From Prevotella sp. (lineage in GTDB: Bacteria; Bacteroidota; Bacteroidia; Bacteroidales; Bacteroidaceae): 42,468 bases of DNA. Position 1 is the stretch's first letter. The number at the start of each line of letters is the position of its first letter. Positions 22,664 to 32,264 of this stretch are shown one piece after another. Under the pieces are notes generated by a model, which saw only the letters and a program-made list of their open reading frames with translations, did no database searches and was not told the origin of the DNA. The stretch is taken from contig JAFPVW010000115.1 of the NCBI GenBank assembly GCA_017395215.1, positions 1-42,468 of the forward strand. The letters are read 5' to 3'. Made by a program: the position numbers and the translations under genes.

Positions 22664-24997
22664 ATGACAGACAAACTGAAAAATTGGATGTTTATGGCAC
22701 TCATGGTGCTGTGCATCGGCGGGTTGTTGACAGCCTGCGACAAGAAAGACGATGAGGAAAACCAGAGCGAAAACTCCAAAAAGCAACAGGACAACAACGC
22801 GTCAATGGAGATGAGCGACATGGAAAACTTCATCGAGATGAGCCTGAAGATGGAGAAGATGCGACTGCTCTTCACACGCTTCTGCAGCAACAACTATGAG
22901 GGCGACCTGCTGGCAGGTGCTGGCGACAAGAGCGACCCGACGGAGATGTACAAGCTCTTAGAGGAAATGCTCGACAAAAAGGAGAAATACCTCAAGGCCG
23001 TGAAACGGCTCGACCAGCAGGGGCTCTTCGACCATGTGACCACGCGCGGCGTGTGGCTGGCCGGATGGGACATGATCTACTACGGCTGGGGAGTCACCGC
23101 CCACAACCGCGAGCAGGACATCCTCGACGTGCTCAACAACTCGAAGATCATGGGCAACGAGGAACAGATGAGGGACCTGTTCAATAAATCGAGCTACAAG
23201 AAAGGCGAGACCGACTACAAAAAATGGTTCACCAACCTCATCAACCATAAGTACACCAACGCCTGCCCACGAATCTATCAGGAATGGTTCCATGACGGCG
23301 GAAACGTGTCGAAATACAGCGACGGACCCGGCGTGCAGACCTTCTATGACTACGTGGACAAGCACCACGAGGGCAACGGCAACCCCATCCACCAGGATGC
23401 CTACCGCGTGGGTGTGGAGCAGGCCCTGAAGGCCGCCAACTTCAACGTCGCCGTGTGGGACGCTGCCACGGGCGGTGTTGTGGGCAAGTGGCAGGATGTC
23501 AACACCATCATCGAGGAGACCAAGCGTCTGCGCGAGAAGATTCGCAAGGGCACAGCCACAGCTAAAGACTACCGCCGCTTCGTTGCCGGACTGGGCGGTG
23601 TGTGGACGAAGCAGAAGCTTGGCGAGTTCATTGGCGAAGACCTCGGAGTAGAGAACGGCGTGGTGGACGCCATGGTGGGCGAGACCGAGGACTGGCTCAT
23701 TGACAAAGCTATGGAGGAGAATACGGACGACGCCACGGCCAAGGCCAACAACGAGGCCATAGTGAAAGCCAAGAACACCGAAACCGAGGATGCGAACAAG
23801 CCCGCTGTGGTCATCGTCTATAAAGAAGACGGCGGTCTCACCGTGGCCCCCACCGACAAGAACGGCAACGCCACCATCCCCATGAAGCCCCAAAAGGCTA
23901 CCGTGACCACCGTGACCAAGGGCGGCAAGACGGCGAAGCAGCCTGCCGACGTGAAGCCCGGCGTACAGGAGATGGAACTGGAGTTGACGCCTCAAGACGA
24001 CAAGTACGACTGGGACATTGAGTTCGACCCCGAGGAACTTGTCGTCGAGGCCGAGGGCGACCAGCGTGTCGTCACCGTCATCACCATGTACAAGAACATC
24101 AAGGCCTCGACGGGTGCCGACTGGATAGACGTCGAGGTGAACGGCTACAACGTACATCTTGACATCAAGGAGAACACCACCGCCAAGGAGCGCAAGGGCA
24201 CCATCTACATTTATGCCTCGGACGACGGCAAGAACGTCCTGAAGACCGCCACCTACGAAGTGACCCAACTGCCCTACGACGACAAGAACGACGGACTCGG
24301 CTTCATGAACTTCAGCAAGCTGCGCATAGAGAAAATCACAGGCTCGGGACTCACCGGCACGATGAACCACATCTGGAAGGGCAACACGCAGTTTGACAAC
24401 GACGAGCTCACCATCACCCGCGTCAGCGAAACCGTCTACAAGGTCAGCGCACGCAGAGCCGACAACCAGCACATCTACCTAAGTGAAGAACAGCCAGAGC
24501 CCAACCCCAACTGCTACGTCTATCCCGACCGTCCCTACGGCGACTACTACGACCTCAAGTTCACCATCGAGGCTGCAAGCCCCTCCATTATGTTCGACAA
24601 GAACAACTTCCGTCTCACCGACCTCAGCGTGAAGGGATACTGCAAGTACATTGATGCTACAGGGCGCGACGACTACCTGGAGTTCAACTGCTACTACTCC
24701 GGACTGGGCATACAGGATCCTATGGGGTATGAAGACAGCAACTACAAACAGGCCATCATGGACACCGACAACCAGGACGGCGAGTTCTACGACTACGACA
24801 AAGGTGAACGGGTAGGCGGCAAATACCCCTTCTATGTCAAGTACACCGCTACTTCAAAATGGGTCAGCCCCATTTACGGAAAAGACGAGCAAGGACATAG
24901 CGTCATCATCAACTACGAGCCGGAAGAGGCTAAAACCGACAAGGAAACCACCGAAACCTACAACATCAACCTCATGATCAAGCTCCGCTGGGACTAA
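22664..24997 (+). CDS. Large lipoprotein with BACON-like domain
   Basis: A 777-aa protein with a lipoprotein signal: the lipobox is LLTAC with the lipidated Cys at C25. A charged, partly helical region (about 26-350, with an aromatic-rich ITRGVWLAGWDMIYYGWG type segment) is followed by a linker, a BACON-like immunoglobulin domain (about 440-545, EFDPEELVVEAEGDQ to TYEVTQLP) and a C-terminal beta-rich domain that has loose similarity in design to the end of the 1706-aa protein downstream. Probably exposed on the outer membrane surface. It ends two bases before the duplicated regulator fragment. Function unknown; possibly glycan or mucin binding, as suggested for BACON proteins. Confidence 0.82.
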   Translation: MTDKLKNWMFMALMVLCIGGLLTACDKKDDEENQSENSKKQQDNNASMEMSDMENFIEMSLKMEKMRLLFTRFCSNNYEGDLLAGAGDKSDPTEMYKLLEEMLDKKEKYLKAVKRLDQQGLFDHVTTRGVWLAGWDMIYYGWGVTAHNREQDILDVLNNSKIMGNEEQMRDLFNKSSYKKGETDYKKWFTNLINHKYTNACPRIYQEWFHDGGNVSKYSDGPGVQTFYDYVDKHHEGNGNPIHQDAYRVGVEQALKAANFNVAVWDAATGGVVGKWQDVNTIIEETKRLREKIRKGTATAKDYRRFVAGLGGVWTKQKLGEFIGEDLGVENGVVDAMVGETEDWLIDKAMEENTDDATAKANNEAIVKAKNTETEDANKPAVVIVYKEDGGLTVAPTDKNGNATIPMKPQKATVTTVTKGGKTAKQPADVKPGVQEMELELTPQDDKYDWDIEFDPEELVVEAEGDQRVVTVITMYKNIKASTGADWIDVEVNGYNVHLDIKENTTAKERKGTIYIYASDDGKNVLKTATYEVTQLPYDDKNDGLGFMNFSKLRIEKITGSGLTGTMNHIWKGNTQFDNDELTITRVSETVYKVSARRADNQHIYLSEEQPEPNPNCYVYPDRPYGDYYDLKFTIEAASPSIMFDKNNFRLTDLSVKGYCKYIDATGRDDYLEFNCYYSGLGIQDPMGYEDSNYKQAIMDTDNQDGEFYDYDKGERVGGKYPFYVKYTATSKWVSPIYGKDEQGHSVIINYEPEEAKTDKETTETYNINLMIKLRWD

Positions 24998-24998
24998 T

Positions 24999-25174
24999 AG
25001 TTCGTGAACAGCTACCGTATTGACTACGCCAAACAATTGCTGCGAAAATATCCCGACAAGAAGATTTCCGAGGTTTGGGCGGCCTCAGGCTTTGCCAACG
25101 AAACCTCGTTCTTCCGTAACTTCAAGGCCCTGACGGGTATGACTCCCAACGAGTGGCGGGCTAAAATCGACTGA
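24999..25174 (+). pseudogene. Fragment of the AraC-type regulator (C-terminal helix-turn-helix)
   Basis: In frame and without stops it encodes the last 58 residues of the regulator at 20927-22558, with only two or three amino acid changes (for example Gly to Ser and His to Tyr), and ends at the same TGA. There is no start codon or promoter in front; it begins two bases after the stop of the lipoprotein gene. It is therefore a partial duplicate carried along with the terminator and promoter. Confidence 0.9.
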
Positions 25175-25200
25175 CAAAACATGAATTGTCAGTCGATTTT
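25163..25200 (+). terminator. Intrinsic terminator (duplicated copy)
   Basis: AAAATCGACTGACAA (25163-25177) pairs with TTGTCAGTCGATTTT (25186-25200); the 3' arm continues into a run of T. It now ends transcription of the BACON lipoprotein gene. Confidence 0.88.
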
Positions 25201-25234
25201 TTTGTATTGTAAGTCCTTTTATAGACTCTTTTCA

Positions 25235-25242
25235 TATATTTG
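25235..25242 (+). promoter_or_regulatory. Promoter -7 box of the 25272-30874 unit (duplicated copy)
   Basis: TATATTTG, identical to the box at 22619-22626, 29 bp before the ATG at 25272. Confidence 0.7.
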
Positions 25243-25271
25243 CAAGCAGATTAACCAATACTATCTGCATT

Positions 25272-25757
25272 ATGAGAAAAATACTACCAATGCTATTGTT
25301 CTGGCTGACGACCCTCGCGCCGACGCAAGCCCAGGAAACCGTGACGCTGAACGACCTTGTGGTCTGGACGCGCGACGGGGCGAAAAACGTGTTTGAACTG
25401 AAGAACGACCCGCGCGTGGTCTTCGAGGAGGGCGCGCTCGTGGTGCGCGCCGCCGACGGCACCGAGTTCCGCTTTGCCATCAGCGACCTGCTGCGCTGGA
25501 CCTACCAGCAGCGGACGGTCGATGGCATCAGCGATGCCTCTGCCGACAAGACGCACCCCTTCATGGAGGGCGACCACTTAGTAATCAGCCAGCTGAAGGA
25601 GGGCACCACCGTCCGCGTCTATGCCACCGACGGCCGACAGGTGCTCCAACGCCAGATGAAGCGCGACGGTGCCTGCCGCATCCCCCTACAAAAACTCCCG
25701 ACAGGAGTCTATGTCGTACAAGTCAATACGCTCACCTATAAAATCCTGAAGAAATGA
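25272..25757 (+). CDS. Small secreted protein with Por-tail-like C terminus
   Basis: A 161-aa protein with a signal peptide (about 1-18, cleavage after TQA). The N-terminal half (LNDLVVWTRDGAKNVFELKNDPRVVF) and the C-terminal ~55 residues (TTVRVYATDGRQVL ... LPTGVYVVQVNTLTYKILKK) resemble the short proteins that end in a Por/type IX-like sorting tail in Prevotella. Its stop overlaps the start of the 1706-aa gene as ATGA, so both are coupled. Role unknown; perhaps an assembly partner of the giant protein. Confidence 0.75.
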   Translation: MRKILPMLLFWLTTLAPTQAQETVTLNDLVVWTRDGAKNVFELKNDPRVVFEEGALVVRAADGTEFRFAISDLLRWTYQQRTVDGISDASADKTHPFMEGDHLVISQLKEGTTVRVYATDGRQVLQRQMKRDGACRIPLQKLPTGVYVVQVNTLTYKILKK

Positions 25758-28700
25758 AGACACGTCGCTACAGCCTGCTGACGCTCGCCCTTCTGCTGAT
25801 GGTGAGTGTCCTGAACGTCCGGGCACAGGCGCCCGATGCGTTCTATATCTACAAGAACGACGGCACGACGATGCCCTTCTTCAACGACCTGGTGGACAGC
25901 GTGAAGTGGAGCAACTACGACCTCGACGGTAACTACCACCGCGTCGCCGTGGTGCAAGAGGTCTACACTACCGACTCCCTCTACCGCATACCTTTGGAGC
26001 TGATTGACAGCATTGGCTTCCACAAGCCCGAGAACAAGTACACGGCCGACGCCGTGCGCATGGAGCAGCAGCCCTGGTGGGAGTATGTCACCGAGTATAT
26101 CGACACGCTCAACGTCATCCTGCTACGGCAGGACGTTCCCGAATCCATTATGCCGAAAGTGGGCGACAAGTTAGTGACCGTGGTCCAAAACGACATCTTC
26201 CCCGGCGGCTTTATGGGAAAGGTAGTTCACATAGAACCCAATCCAGAGGATGGTCAGCAGGTCGTCATCTGCGAACGGCTGGACTTCAAGGACGTGTTCA
26301 CTGAGTTTACGGCCAGCGCTGGCTTCGTTGCCCAAGACCCGGCAACGGCTGCCGCCCGCGCCGAAGCCCCGCAAAAGCGGCATATCGACATCGACAAGAC
26401 CATCCACTGGCCCAAGGTCGACTTCCTTGGCGGCAGCTGGGGCTTGCAGGTGGGCGCCACGTGGGACTTAGGCGACGACAAATCGAAAACCTTAGGTGGC
26501 GGCATCACGTTTGGCTACGAGCCTGACTACGACATCGAGCTGTGGGTACACTATTCCATCGAGACCGGCCTGGAGTATCAGTACAAGCATCGCGGCACGG
26601 TCAATTTGAAGCGTACATACAACATTCAGGGCACGGGCAGCTACCACAAGGACCTGGACTTCGGCCACTACAAGTGGGCCATCCCCAACTGTCCGCTGCT
26701 CTGGTGGTACGTCGAGCCGGGCGTCTTCGTCGATGCCAGCGTCACAATCAGCCTCAACTGGTTCACCCAGCAGAAGTATCACGACTACGTGTTCGTCAGC
26801 TACAAGGAGTATGAGCCAGACCTGAATGTCTATACAGCCCGCACATGGGACGAGACCCCCGCCGAGTCGTCGTCAGCGTCGTACTCCCTGAGCGGTTCGC
26901 TCTCAGCCGGTTTCTACACCGAGATAGGCTTGCGCTTGCCGCCAGCACCCAGACTGGAAGACAACGATGCCAAGTACCTGATGGGACGTATACAGTTGGG
27001 CGCACGCATAGAGGGCAGTACTGAAGTGGATATAAAGGAAGCAATAGTCAAAGCCTTCACGGATGCCAGTGTATACCGCTGGCTGAACAACGAGGCATCA
27101 TTCGCTGTGACGGCGTTCCTCTCAGGCGAGTTGAAATTGCAGACACCTTTTGGCGGCAATTTCTTCTACTCCCTCCCCTTTGAGGTGACTGCCTCGTTGG
27201 GCACGAAGTTCGGCATCGTCCCGTCGTTCGACAACGTGGATGTCACCACGGGCAAGCTCGACAGCATCTACTACGCCATCTGCAAAAGCGACGTGGCCCG
27301 CAACCTCATTATCCCCGCCCGCAATATGGGCTTCACCGTACGCGACGGCAAGGGCAAGACGGTGAGCCGCGTGGGCAACCGCTTCTACTGGTTCTCCTCC
27401 TTCGAGAATATGACCGACACCATCCGTGGACTGGAGCCGGGCATCAATTACTCATTGCACCCCAGCTTCGACTTCCTCGGCGTCATCCCGATGTTAGGCT
27501 ACCCCAACAAGGACTTCACCGTGGGCGAACTGGAGCTTGACATCAAGCCACAGCCCATTGTGGCTACTCGCGAGCGCAATGTGCTGCGTCTGCCCATCCT
27601 GACCAATGCACGCCGAACTGGTGTTGAAGTGGTGGAAGGCGCGGGCTGGCTGCACGCCGTTACCGACTCGCTGACGCTGCTCGTGCGCACCGACTCGCTG
27701 CCAGGCAATCAGCCCCGAAGCGGCAAACTTATGCTGAAGGCCACCACCAGTGACGACACCAATGAACTACAGATAGAGGTTTATGTCAATCAGGGGACGG
27801 ATCGGATGATTGAACTGGAGCCGCAGTCGCTCGACTTCCTCGCAGTAGGCGGCACCAAGCAAGTGAAGGTCACGCTGAAGGAGCCTGACCGCACACTGAG
27901 CGTCACCGGCCAGCCGGAGTGGCTGAAGATCACGGTCAGCGGCACCACCATCAACGTGACCGCCGAGCAGAATCCAGACAAGAACCGTACACGCACGTGT
28001 ACATTGATTGTCTTGGCCGAGGACAAGAACGGCAGCCGCGTCGAACGGCCATTGACCGTCACGCAGCAGTGTGCCCAGCCGGCACTGATAGTCGAGCCGA
28101 AGGAAGTGGTGCTGGATGCCCTGCCGCCAACAGGCTCAAGCTGGAATATCGCGAATATGAATGTTTCCATACTGAAGCCGCTTATCAACACATATCGCGC
28201 CTATCGCAGCGAGGGTGATGATTGGCTGAAGACGGGAGGCTCCTTTGCAAGAGCCTCAGAAGAAGGCGACTATTATGTAGGCACTACAATGGTATATAGC
28301 GACCAGCCTAACACCAGTACGACGGAAGAGCGCAGCGGCGTGGTAACATTCTCGGTCAAGCTTGCAGACAATTCCACCGTGGAAGAGCAGGTTGTCGTCA
28401 GGCAGAAGCCGTTGGAACCCGTCTATAACCTGTCACCGGGCAAAATAACGTTAATGGACAAGGGCGACGGGGTAGGCGACTACAGCGACTATCAGCAGGT
28501 CACCGTCGAAACGAACCTTGCGGGTTACTTCACACTTGTCAAGAATGCGGAGATAACCGCGAGCGAGCCGTGGCTTCTGGTCAACAGCCCGTTAGGATGG
28601 CGTGGCCCCCTCACTGTCTATGCCTATATGAACATCGAACCCGACTCGCGTTCAGGAGAAGTCAACATCAAGTTGACGCTTACCAATGACGAGGTCATCG

Positions 28701-30874
28701 AGCGCACCCTCTATGTGACGCAGAAGGGCACGGCTGACAGCCGTAAGTTCAGCATCGACCCAGTACGCTTGGAGTTCCCGGGTGCCGGAGGCGAAAAGGC
28801 CCTGACCATCGTTCCCGCCCAGGGTGTTGAGATTGACCGCATCTGGGAGGTGGACTGCCACACCGCCGGCAACAGTTGGCTGAACGGCAGCGGTATGAAC
28901 CTGAAGCTCATCATGACCGCCGAACCCAACCCCAGCAAGGGGATGCGCCAGCGCGACTTCGCCGTCACCGTACTGCTGAAGGACGGCACGAAGGTGACCG
29001 AGAACTTCATCGCCTACCAGAAGCCGGCAGGCATCGACCTATATCCGAGCCAAATAGAGATGAGTCCCTTCGGCGGAATTGAGTATGCCAATATGGAAAC
29101 GTCGGCCGAACCCGTTACCATTACCACCGATGTTGACTGGCTCACCGTCACACGAAGCGGAAATGCCATATTCGTTGAGGCCGATATGTGGTGTGGCGAT
29201 CAGCGTCGTTATGGGCACGTCGATTTGCAGGCTACGCTTGATGATGGCACAGTCGTGAAGAATAGCCTGTTTGTCAACCAGCAATCCACCGGCGGGTTCT
29301 TCCGCACGGAACCCTCCAAGCGCACTGTTGAGGCTGAAGGTGGAAAGGAAGTCTTCGGCGGAACCATCTTCGTAAATAATAGCTATGAGCAGGCCAGCCA
29401 AATAACCGACATCTCCCTGTCGAGCAACGTGGACTGGATTACGCCTAAGCGTGGCGGCAACAGCGGTTTCCAGCTTTACTACGACATTGCTGCCAACCCC
29501 ACGAACAAGGAGCGTCAGGGCGAAGTATTCCTGACTGCTAAATTGAATAACGGAAAGGAGGTCACCGCCCACCAGCTTGTCACGCAGAAGGCCGGTTCGG
29601 CTCAGCCCATCACCCTGTCGCTCTCGCCCTCGTCGCTCAACTTCACCGATGCAGGCGGTTCGGGCAACGTCAGCGTCACCACCGACGCCAATGCCAACAA
29701 CATCAGCGTCAAGGCCTCAGCCTCGTGGATTCACGCCACGCGCAGCGGCACGACCATCACCGTGCGCGCCGATGCCAACACGTCCACATCGTCGCGCAGC
29801 GGTTCCGTCACCGTGACCGTCAGCCAGGACGGACAGACAGCCACACAGACCATCAGCGTCAGCCAGAGCGGGAAGAGTCAAGGCGAAACTACTGAGTTGC
29901 CTATTGACATCACTGGTGCATCTATCTACTTTGACTTGAATCCTGACTATATTGAAGCCACCAACAAGGAAGAGTTTAGCGGATGGGATGGCTATCGCGG
30001 AGGCCCGGGATTGTTTAGTGCTGCCGTCCCCTACAACGGATATCACTCCAGTTCGAACGTGAAACGATACAGTGAGAACCTTCGTGCATGGATGGAAGGC
30101 GACTATGTCATCGTAGAGGGTGAGCAGCATTCTGGTTTCGTGACTTCAGACGTGTCTGACTATATGCACGACGTGACAGACAGAATCCATCTGAAGTTCA
30201 AGGCCAGTAACCCCGCTGACCCCACGACGTATGTCTTGGTAGACGGAACCGTCAACCAGAAGGACTGGAACACAGAATGGTATGGCCCGGACAATTATAC
30301 GGCTATAGTGAATTACGAGTGTACAAACACAACATCGTTCAACATTAAAAGCAACATTCCGTTCTCGTCAGGATCCTACAATAGTGGCTTCACTTATGAG
30401 GTAAGGGGCAGCACGTTTAACTCCAACCACCTGAGCAACTACGAGTTTGACTTCAATCTTGTGTCGCACAATCATAACATCAGCGACAGAAAATATCACA
30501 TCTCAGGTGTGAAGATAATGAATTCCTCGTACAACTATATGAGAGTGGTGCTTCAGGCAAAAGAGCTGCCAAAGAACTACTCCGGTGCCTTCATTGGCGA
30601 CTGGCGGTCGATGGACAGCAGCAATCCCCTTACGGTGAACCTTGGCTCTGATGGCAGCTTCTATAAGAAGGTTGGCTCACAGGCCGCTGTGACAGGCTCT
30701 TACACCCTCATCTCCTACAGCTATGACGAGAACAGCAAAACCTACACGGGGAAGCTCCGCGAGCCCGATAGCCGCACGGTCAGCTTCAACGGCGGCTACA
30801 GTGGTTCTGGTTGGTCCTACGTCGAATGGATGGTCTACGACGGTGTCAAGGTCTCGACAAACTTTGATATGTAG
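25754..30874 (+). CDS. Giant secreted protein with about eight BACON-type immunoglobulin repeats
   Basis: A 1706-aa protein with a signal peptide (about 1-25). Residues 26-210 form an N-terminal domain (FYIYKNDGTTMPFF), 210-590 a beta-rich region with many aromatic-paired strands, and about 590-1375 a series of roughly eight BACON-like domains of about 90 residues, each opening with a pattern like I-x-x-x-P-x-x-L-x-F and closing with VTQ(K/Q). The C-terminal ~330 residues form another beta-rich domain. Likely surface-exposed and involved in binding host or dietary glycan, as inferred for BACON proteins in gut Bacteroidetes. It ends before a strong terminator. Confidence 0.85.
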   Translation: MKTRRYSLLTLALLLMVSVLNVRAQAPDAFYIYKNDGTTMPFFNDLVDSVKWSNYDLDGNYHRVAVVQEVYTTDSLYRIPLELIDSIGFHKPENKYTADAVRMEQQPWWEYVTEYIDTLNVILLRQDVPESIMPKVGDKLVTVVQNDIFPGGFMGKVVHIEPNPEDGQQVVICERLDFKDVFTEFTASAGFVAQDPATAAARAEAPQKRHIDIDKTIHWPKVDFLGGSWGLQVGATWDLGDDKSKTLGGGITFGYEPDYDIELWVHYSIETGLEYQYKHRGTVNLKRTYNIQGTGSYHKDLDFGHYKWAIPNCPLLWWYVEPGVFVDASVTISLNWFTQQKYHDYVFVSYKEYEPDLNVYTARTWDETPAESSSASYSLSGSLSAGFYTEIGLRLPPAPRLEDNDAKYLMGRIQLGARIEGSTEVDIKEAIVKAFTDASVYRWLNNEASFAVTAFLSGELKLQTPFGGNFFYSLPFEVTASLGTKFGIVPSFDNVDVTTGKLDSIYYAICKSDVARNLIIPARNMGFTVRDGKGKTVSRVGNRFYWFSSFENMTDTIRGLEPGINYSLHPSFDFLGVIPMLGYPNKDFTVGELELDIKPQPIVATRERNVLRLPILTNARRTGVEVVEGAGWLHAVTDSLTLLVRTDSLPGNQPRSGKLMLKATTSDDTNELQIEVYVNQGTDRMIELEPQSLDFLAVGGTKQVKVTLKEPDRTLSVTGQPEWLKITVSGTTINVTAEQNPDKNRTRTCTLIVLAEDKNGSRVERPLTVTQQCAQPALIVEPKEVVLDALPPTGSSWNIANMNVSILKPLINTYRAYRSEGDDWLKTGGSFARASEEGDYYVGTTMVYSDQPNTSTTEERSGVVTFSVKLADNSTVEEQVVVRQKPLEPVYNLSPGKITLMDKGDGVGDYSDYQQVTVETNLAGYFTLVKNAEITASEPWLLVNSPLGWRGPLTVYAYMNIEPDSRSGEVNIKLTLTNDEVIERTLYVTQKGTADSRKFSIDPVRLEFPGAGGEKALTIVPAQGVEIDRIWEVDCHTAGNSWLNGSGMNLKLIMTAEPNPSKGMRQRDFAVTVLLKDGTKVTENFIAYQKPAGIDLYPSQIEMSPFGGIEYANMETSAEPVTITTDVDWLTVTRSGNAIFVEADMWCGDQRRYGHVDLQATLDDGTVVKNSLFVNQQSTGGFFRTEPSKRTVEAEGGKEVFGGTIFVNNSYEQASQITDISLSSNVDWITPKRGGNSGFQLYYDIAANPTNKERQGEVFLTAKLNNGKEVTAHQLVTQKAGSAQPITLSLSPSSLNFTDAGGSGNVSVTTDANANNISVKASASWIHATRSGTTITVRADANTSTSSRSGSVTVTVSQDGQTATQTISVSQSGKSQGETTELPIDITGASIYFDLNPDYIEATNKEEFSGWDGYRGGPGLFSAAVPYNGYHSSSNVKRYSENLRAWMEGDYVIVEGEQHSGFVTSDVSDYMHDVTDRIHLKFKASNPADPTTYVLVDGTVNQKDWNTEWYGPDNYTAIVNYECTNTTSFNIKSNIPFSSGSYNSGFTYEVRGSTFNSNHLSNYEFDFNLVSHNHNISDRKYHISGVKIMNSSYNYMRVVLQAKELPKNYSGAFIGDWRSMDSSNPLTVNLGSDGSFYKKVGSQAAVTGSYTLISYSYDENSKTYTGKLREPDSRTVSFNGGYSGSGWSYVEWMVYDGVKVSTNFDM

Positions 30875-30892
30875 CGCGTCCGTGTCAATCAG

Positions 30893-30932
30893 AAACGCGG
30901 GCAGACGGTTTGGCTGTCCGCCCGCGTTTTTT
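30893..30932 (+). terminator. Intrinsic terminator after the giant BACON gene
   Basis: AAACGCGGGCAGAC (30893-30906) pairs with the segment 30916-30930 with one mismatch, then a T run. The loop contains GTTTGGCTGT, also found in the loop of the terminator at 33215-33255. A 15-bp tandem duplication (TTTCTGTATTCAAA type) follows at about 30930-30959. Confidence 0.82.
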
Positions 30933-31046
30933 CTGTATTCAAATTTTCTGTATTCAAAGACACCATCCACCTGTCTTTGGCAAGGCGAAAAAGAACTTTC
31001 CAAACCTTTCTTGAAAAAAAGAAAAAGACTTTCAAATATTTTTTTG

Positions 31047-31054
31047 TAACTTTG
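31047..31054 (+). promoter_or_regulatory. Promoter -7 box of the lgt fragment
   Basis: TAACTTTG fits TAnnTTTG and lies 19 bp before the ATG at 31074. Because the gene is truncated, the promoter may now serve the lipoprotein gene at 31353. Confidence 0.7.
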
Positions 31055-31073
31055 CCCCCTAAAACAAACCATT

Positions 31074-31331
31074 ATGACAAATTTACTGCAATACATCACC
31101 TGGAACCCGGCGGTCGAGGCCTTCTCCGTCGGCTCGTTCTCATTCCGCTGGTACTCCCTGTGCTGGCTCCTCGGACTGGCTATTGCCTACCTCGTGGTGA
31201 AACGGCTCTACAAAGAGACAACAAAAGACTGGGGAAAATCACCAAGAGAACATAATTACACATTGATTAATCATCGTGATAACATAATCTATTTGAAATT
31301 GACGTACAATTATACAACCGAAAAGAAATAA
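31074..31331 (+). pseudogene. lgt: Truncated prolipoprotein diacylglyceryl transferase
   Basis: The first ~46 codons read as the N terminus of Lgt, the enzyme that adds diacylglycerol to lipoprotein cysteines: NLLQYITWNPAVEAFSVG, then FSFRWYSLCWLLGLAIAYLVV, which is the first membrane helix with the conserved RWY motif. After KRLYKE (about 31215) the frame continues for about 40 unrelated, charged residues to a stop at 31331. The family is about 270-290 aa, so more than four fifths is missing. The gene is essential in most Gram-negative bacteria, so a full copy must be expected elsewhere in the genome. Confidence 0.82.
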
Positions 31332-31352
31332 CAAATTAAATACGTAACGATT

Positions 31353-32228
31353 ATGAAAAAGAATTCAATGAAATGGGTGGCCCTGTTCGCGGTTGCCGCC
31401 CTCATGATGGGAGCCTGCAGCGGCGGCAGTGGTGACACGGCAAGCCTACAGAGCCAGGTGGACTCGCTTCGACAAGCCGACGAGCAGCACAAGAGTGAAC
31501 TCAACGACATGGTCTCCTTTGTCGACGCACTGACCGAAGGTCTCGATGCCATCAGCGTACAGGAGCAGCAGCTTTTCGACGGCAGTTTAGAGAAGAAAGG
31601 AAACTCGCGTGAAGAGATGCTGAAGCGGTTGGAGACGTTCTCGCAGACACTGTCAAGCCAGCGCGACCGCATCAAGAACCTCACCGACTCTTTACAGGCT
31701 CGCGGCGCAAAAATCGGCAAGCTGCAGAGTCTGGTAACCCTTCTCAATCAGCAGATAGACGAGAAGGACAAGATGATTAGCGACCTGCGCACTCAGCTCA
31801 ACAACAAGGACGTTGATATTGCCAAGCTGAAGAGCCATGTGGGACAGCTGACGAAGGCCAACCAGGAGTTTGCTGAATACGTGGAGAACCAACTGAAGGC
31901 CGAGCAGGAGAAGACCGAGCGCGACAACGCCGTCTACGTGGTAGTAGGGTCGTCTGACGTCCTGAAGCAGGCCGGCATCACCAGCGGCGGCGGCTTCCTC
32001 TCCAAAAAGAAAGTCAGCAAGGATATGTCTACCGAGTACTTCACCAAGAAGGATATGCGCAACTTCACCCAACTGGAGATACCGTCGGCCAAGCCCAAGA
32101 TTATATCCAACATGCCCAAGAAGAGCTACAAGATAGAGAAGACAGGCAAAGACGTGTCGGTGCTGACCATCACAGACCCCGCCACCTTCTGGAGCCAGAC
32201 GCGCTATCTCGTTGTACAGACAAAATAA
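31353..32228 (+). CDS. Coiled-coil lipoprotein, unknown function
   Basis: A 291-aa lipoprotein with lipobox LMMGAC and lipidated Cys C22. About 30-190 is a long heptad-patterned coiled coil (LQSQVDSLRQADEQ through KANQEFAEYVENQLKAEQ), followed by a compact domain (about 200-291, VYVVVGSSDVLKQAGI to FWSQTRYLVVQTK). Family of hypothetical coiled-coil lipoproteins in Bacteroidetes; function unknown. It is followed after 36 bases by an outer-membrane protein gene, so the two may work in the envelope together. No clear TAnnTTTG box lies directly in front; transcription may come from the lgt-fragment promoter. Confidence 0.8.
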   Translation: MKKNSMKWVALFAVAALMMGACSGGSGDTASLQSQVDSLRQADEQHKSELNDMVSFVDALTEGLDAISVQEQQLFDGSLEKKGNSREEMLKRLETFSQTLSSQRDRIKNLTDSLQARGAKIGKLQSLVTLLNQQIDEKDKMISDLRTQLNNKDVDIAKLKSHVGQLTKANQEFAEYVENQLKAEQEKTERDNAVYVVVGSSDVLKQAGITSGGGFLSKKKVSKDMSTEYFTKKDMRNFTQLEIPSAKPKIISNMPKKSYKIEKTGKDVSVLTITDPATFWSQTRYLVVQTK

Positions 32229-32264
32229 AACTACCAATAATTAACAATCTAAAAATCAATCAGT

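Larger units (their letters stand above)
24999..25252 (+). repeat. 254-bp direct repeat, copy 2
   Basis: Copy of 22383-22636 as described there. Divergence is low in the former coding part and higher around the promoter, while the -7 box TATATTTG and the terminator stem are kept. Confidence 0.92.

Noticed and set aside
22958-24472. 504-codon antisense frame opposite the BACON lipoprotein gene (and similar long frames at 14298-15293 and 38099-39226)
   Set aside because: Shadow frames caused by GC-rich third positions of the real genes; products are Val/Leu/His/Gln-rich without domains.
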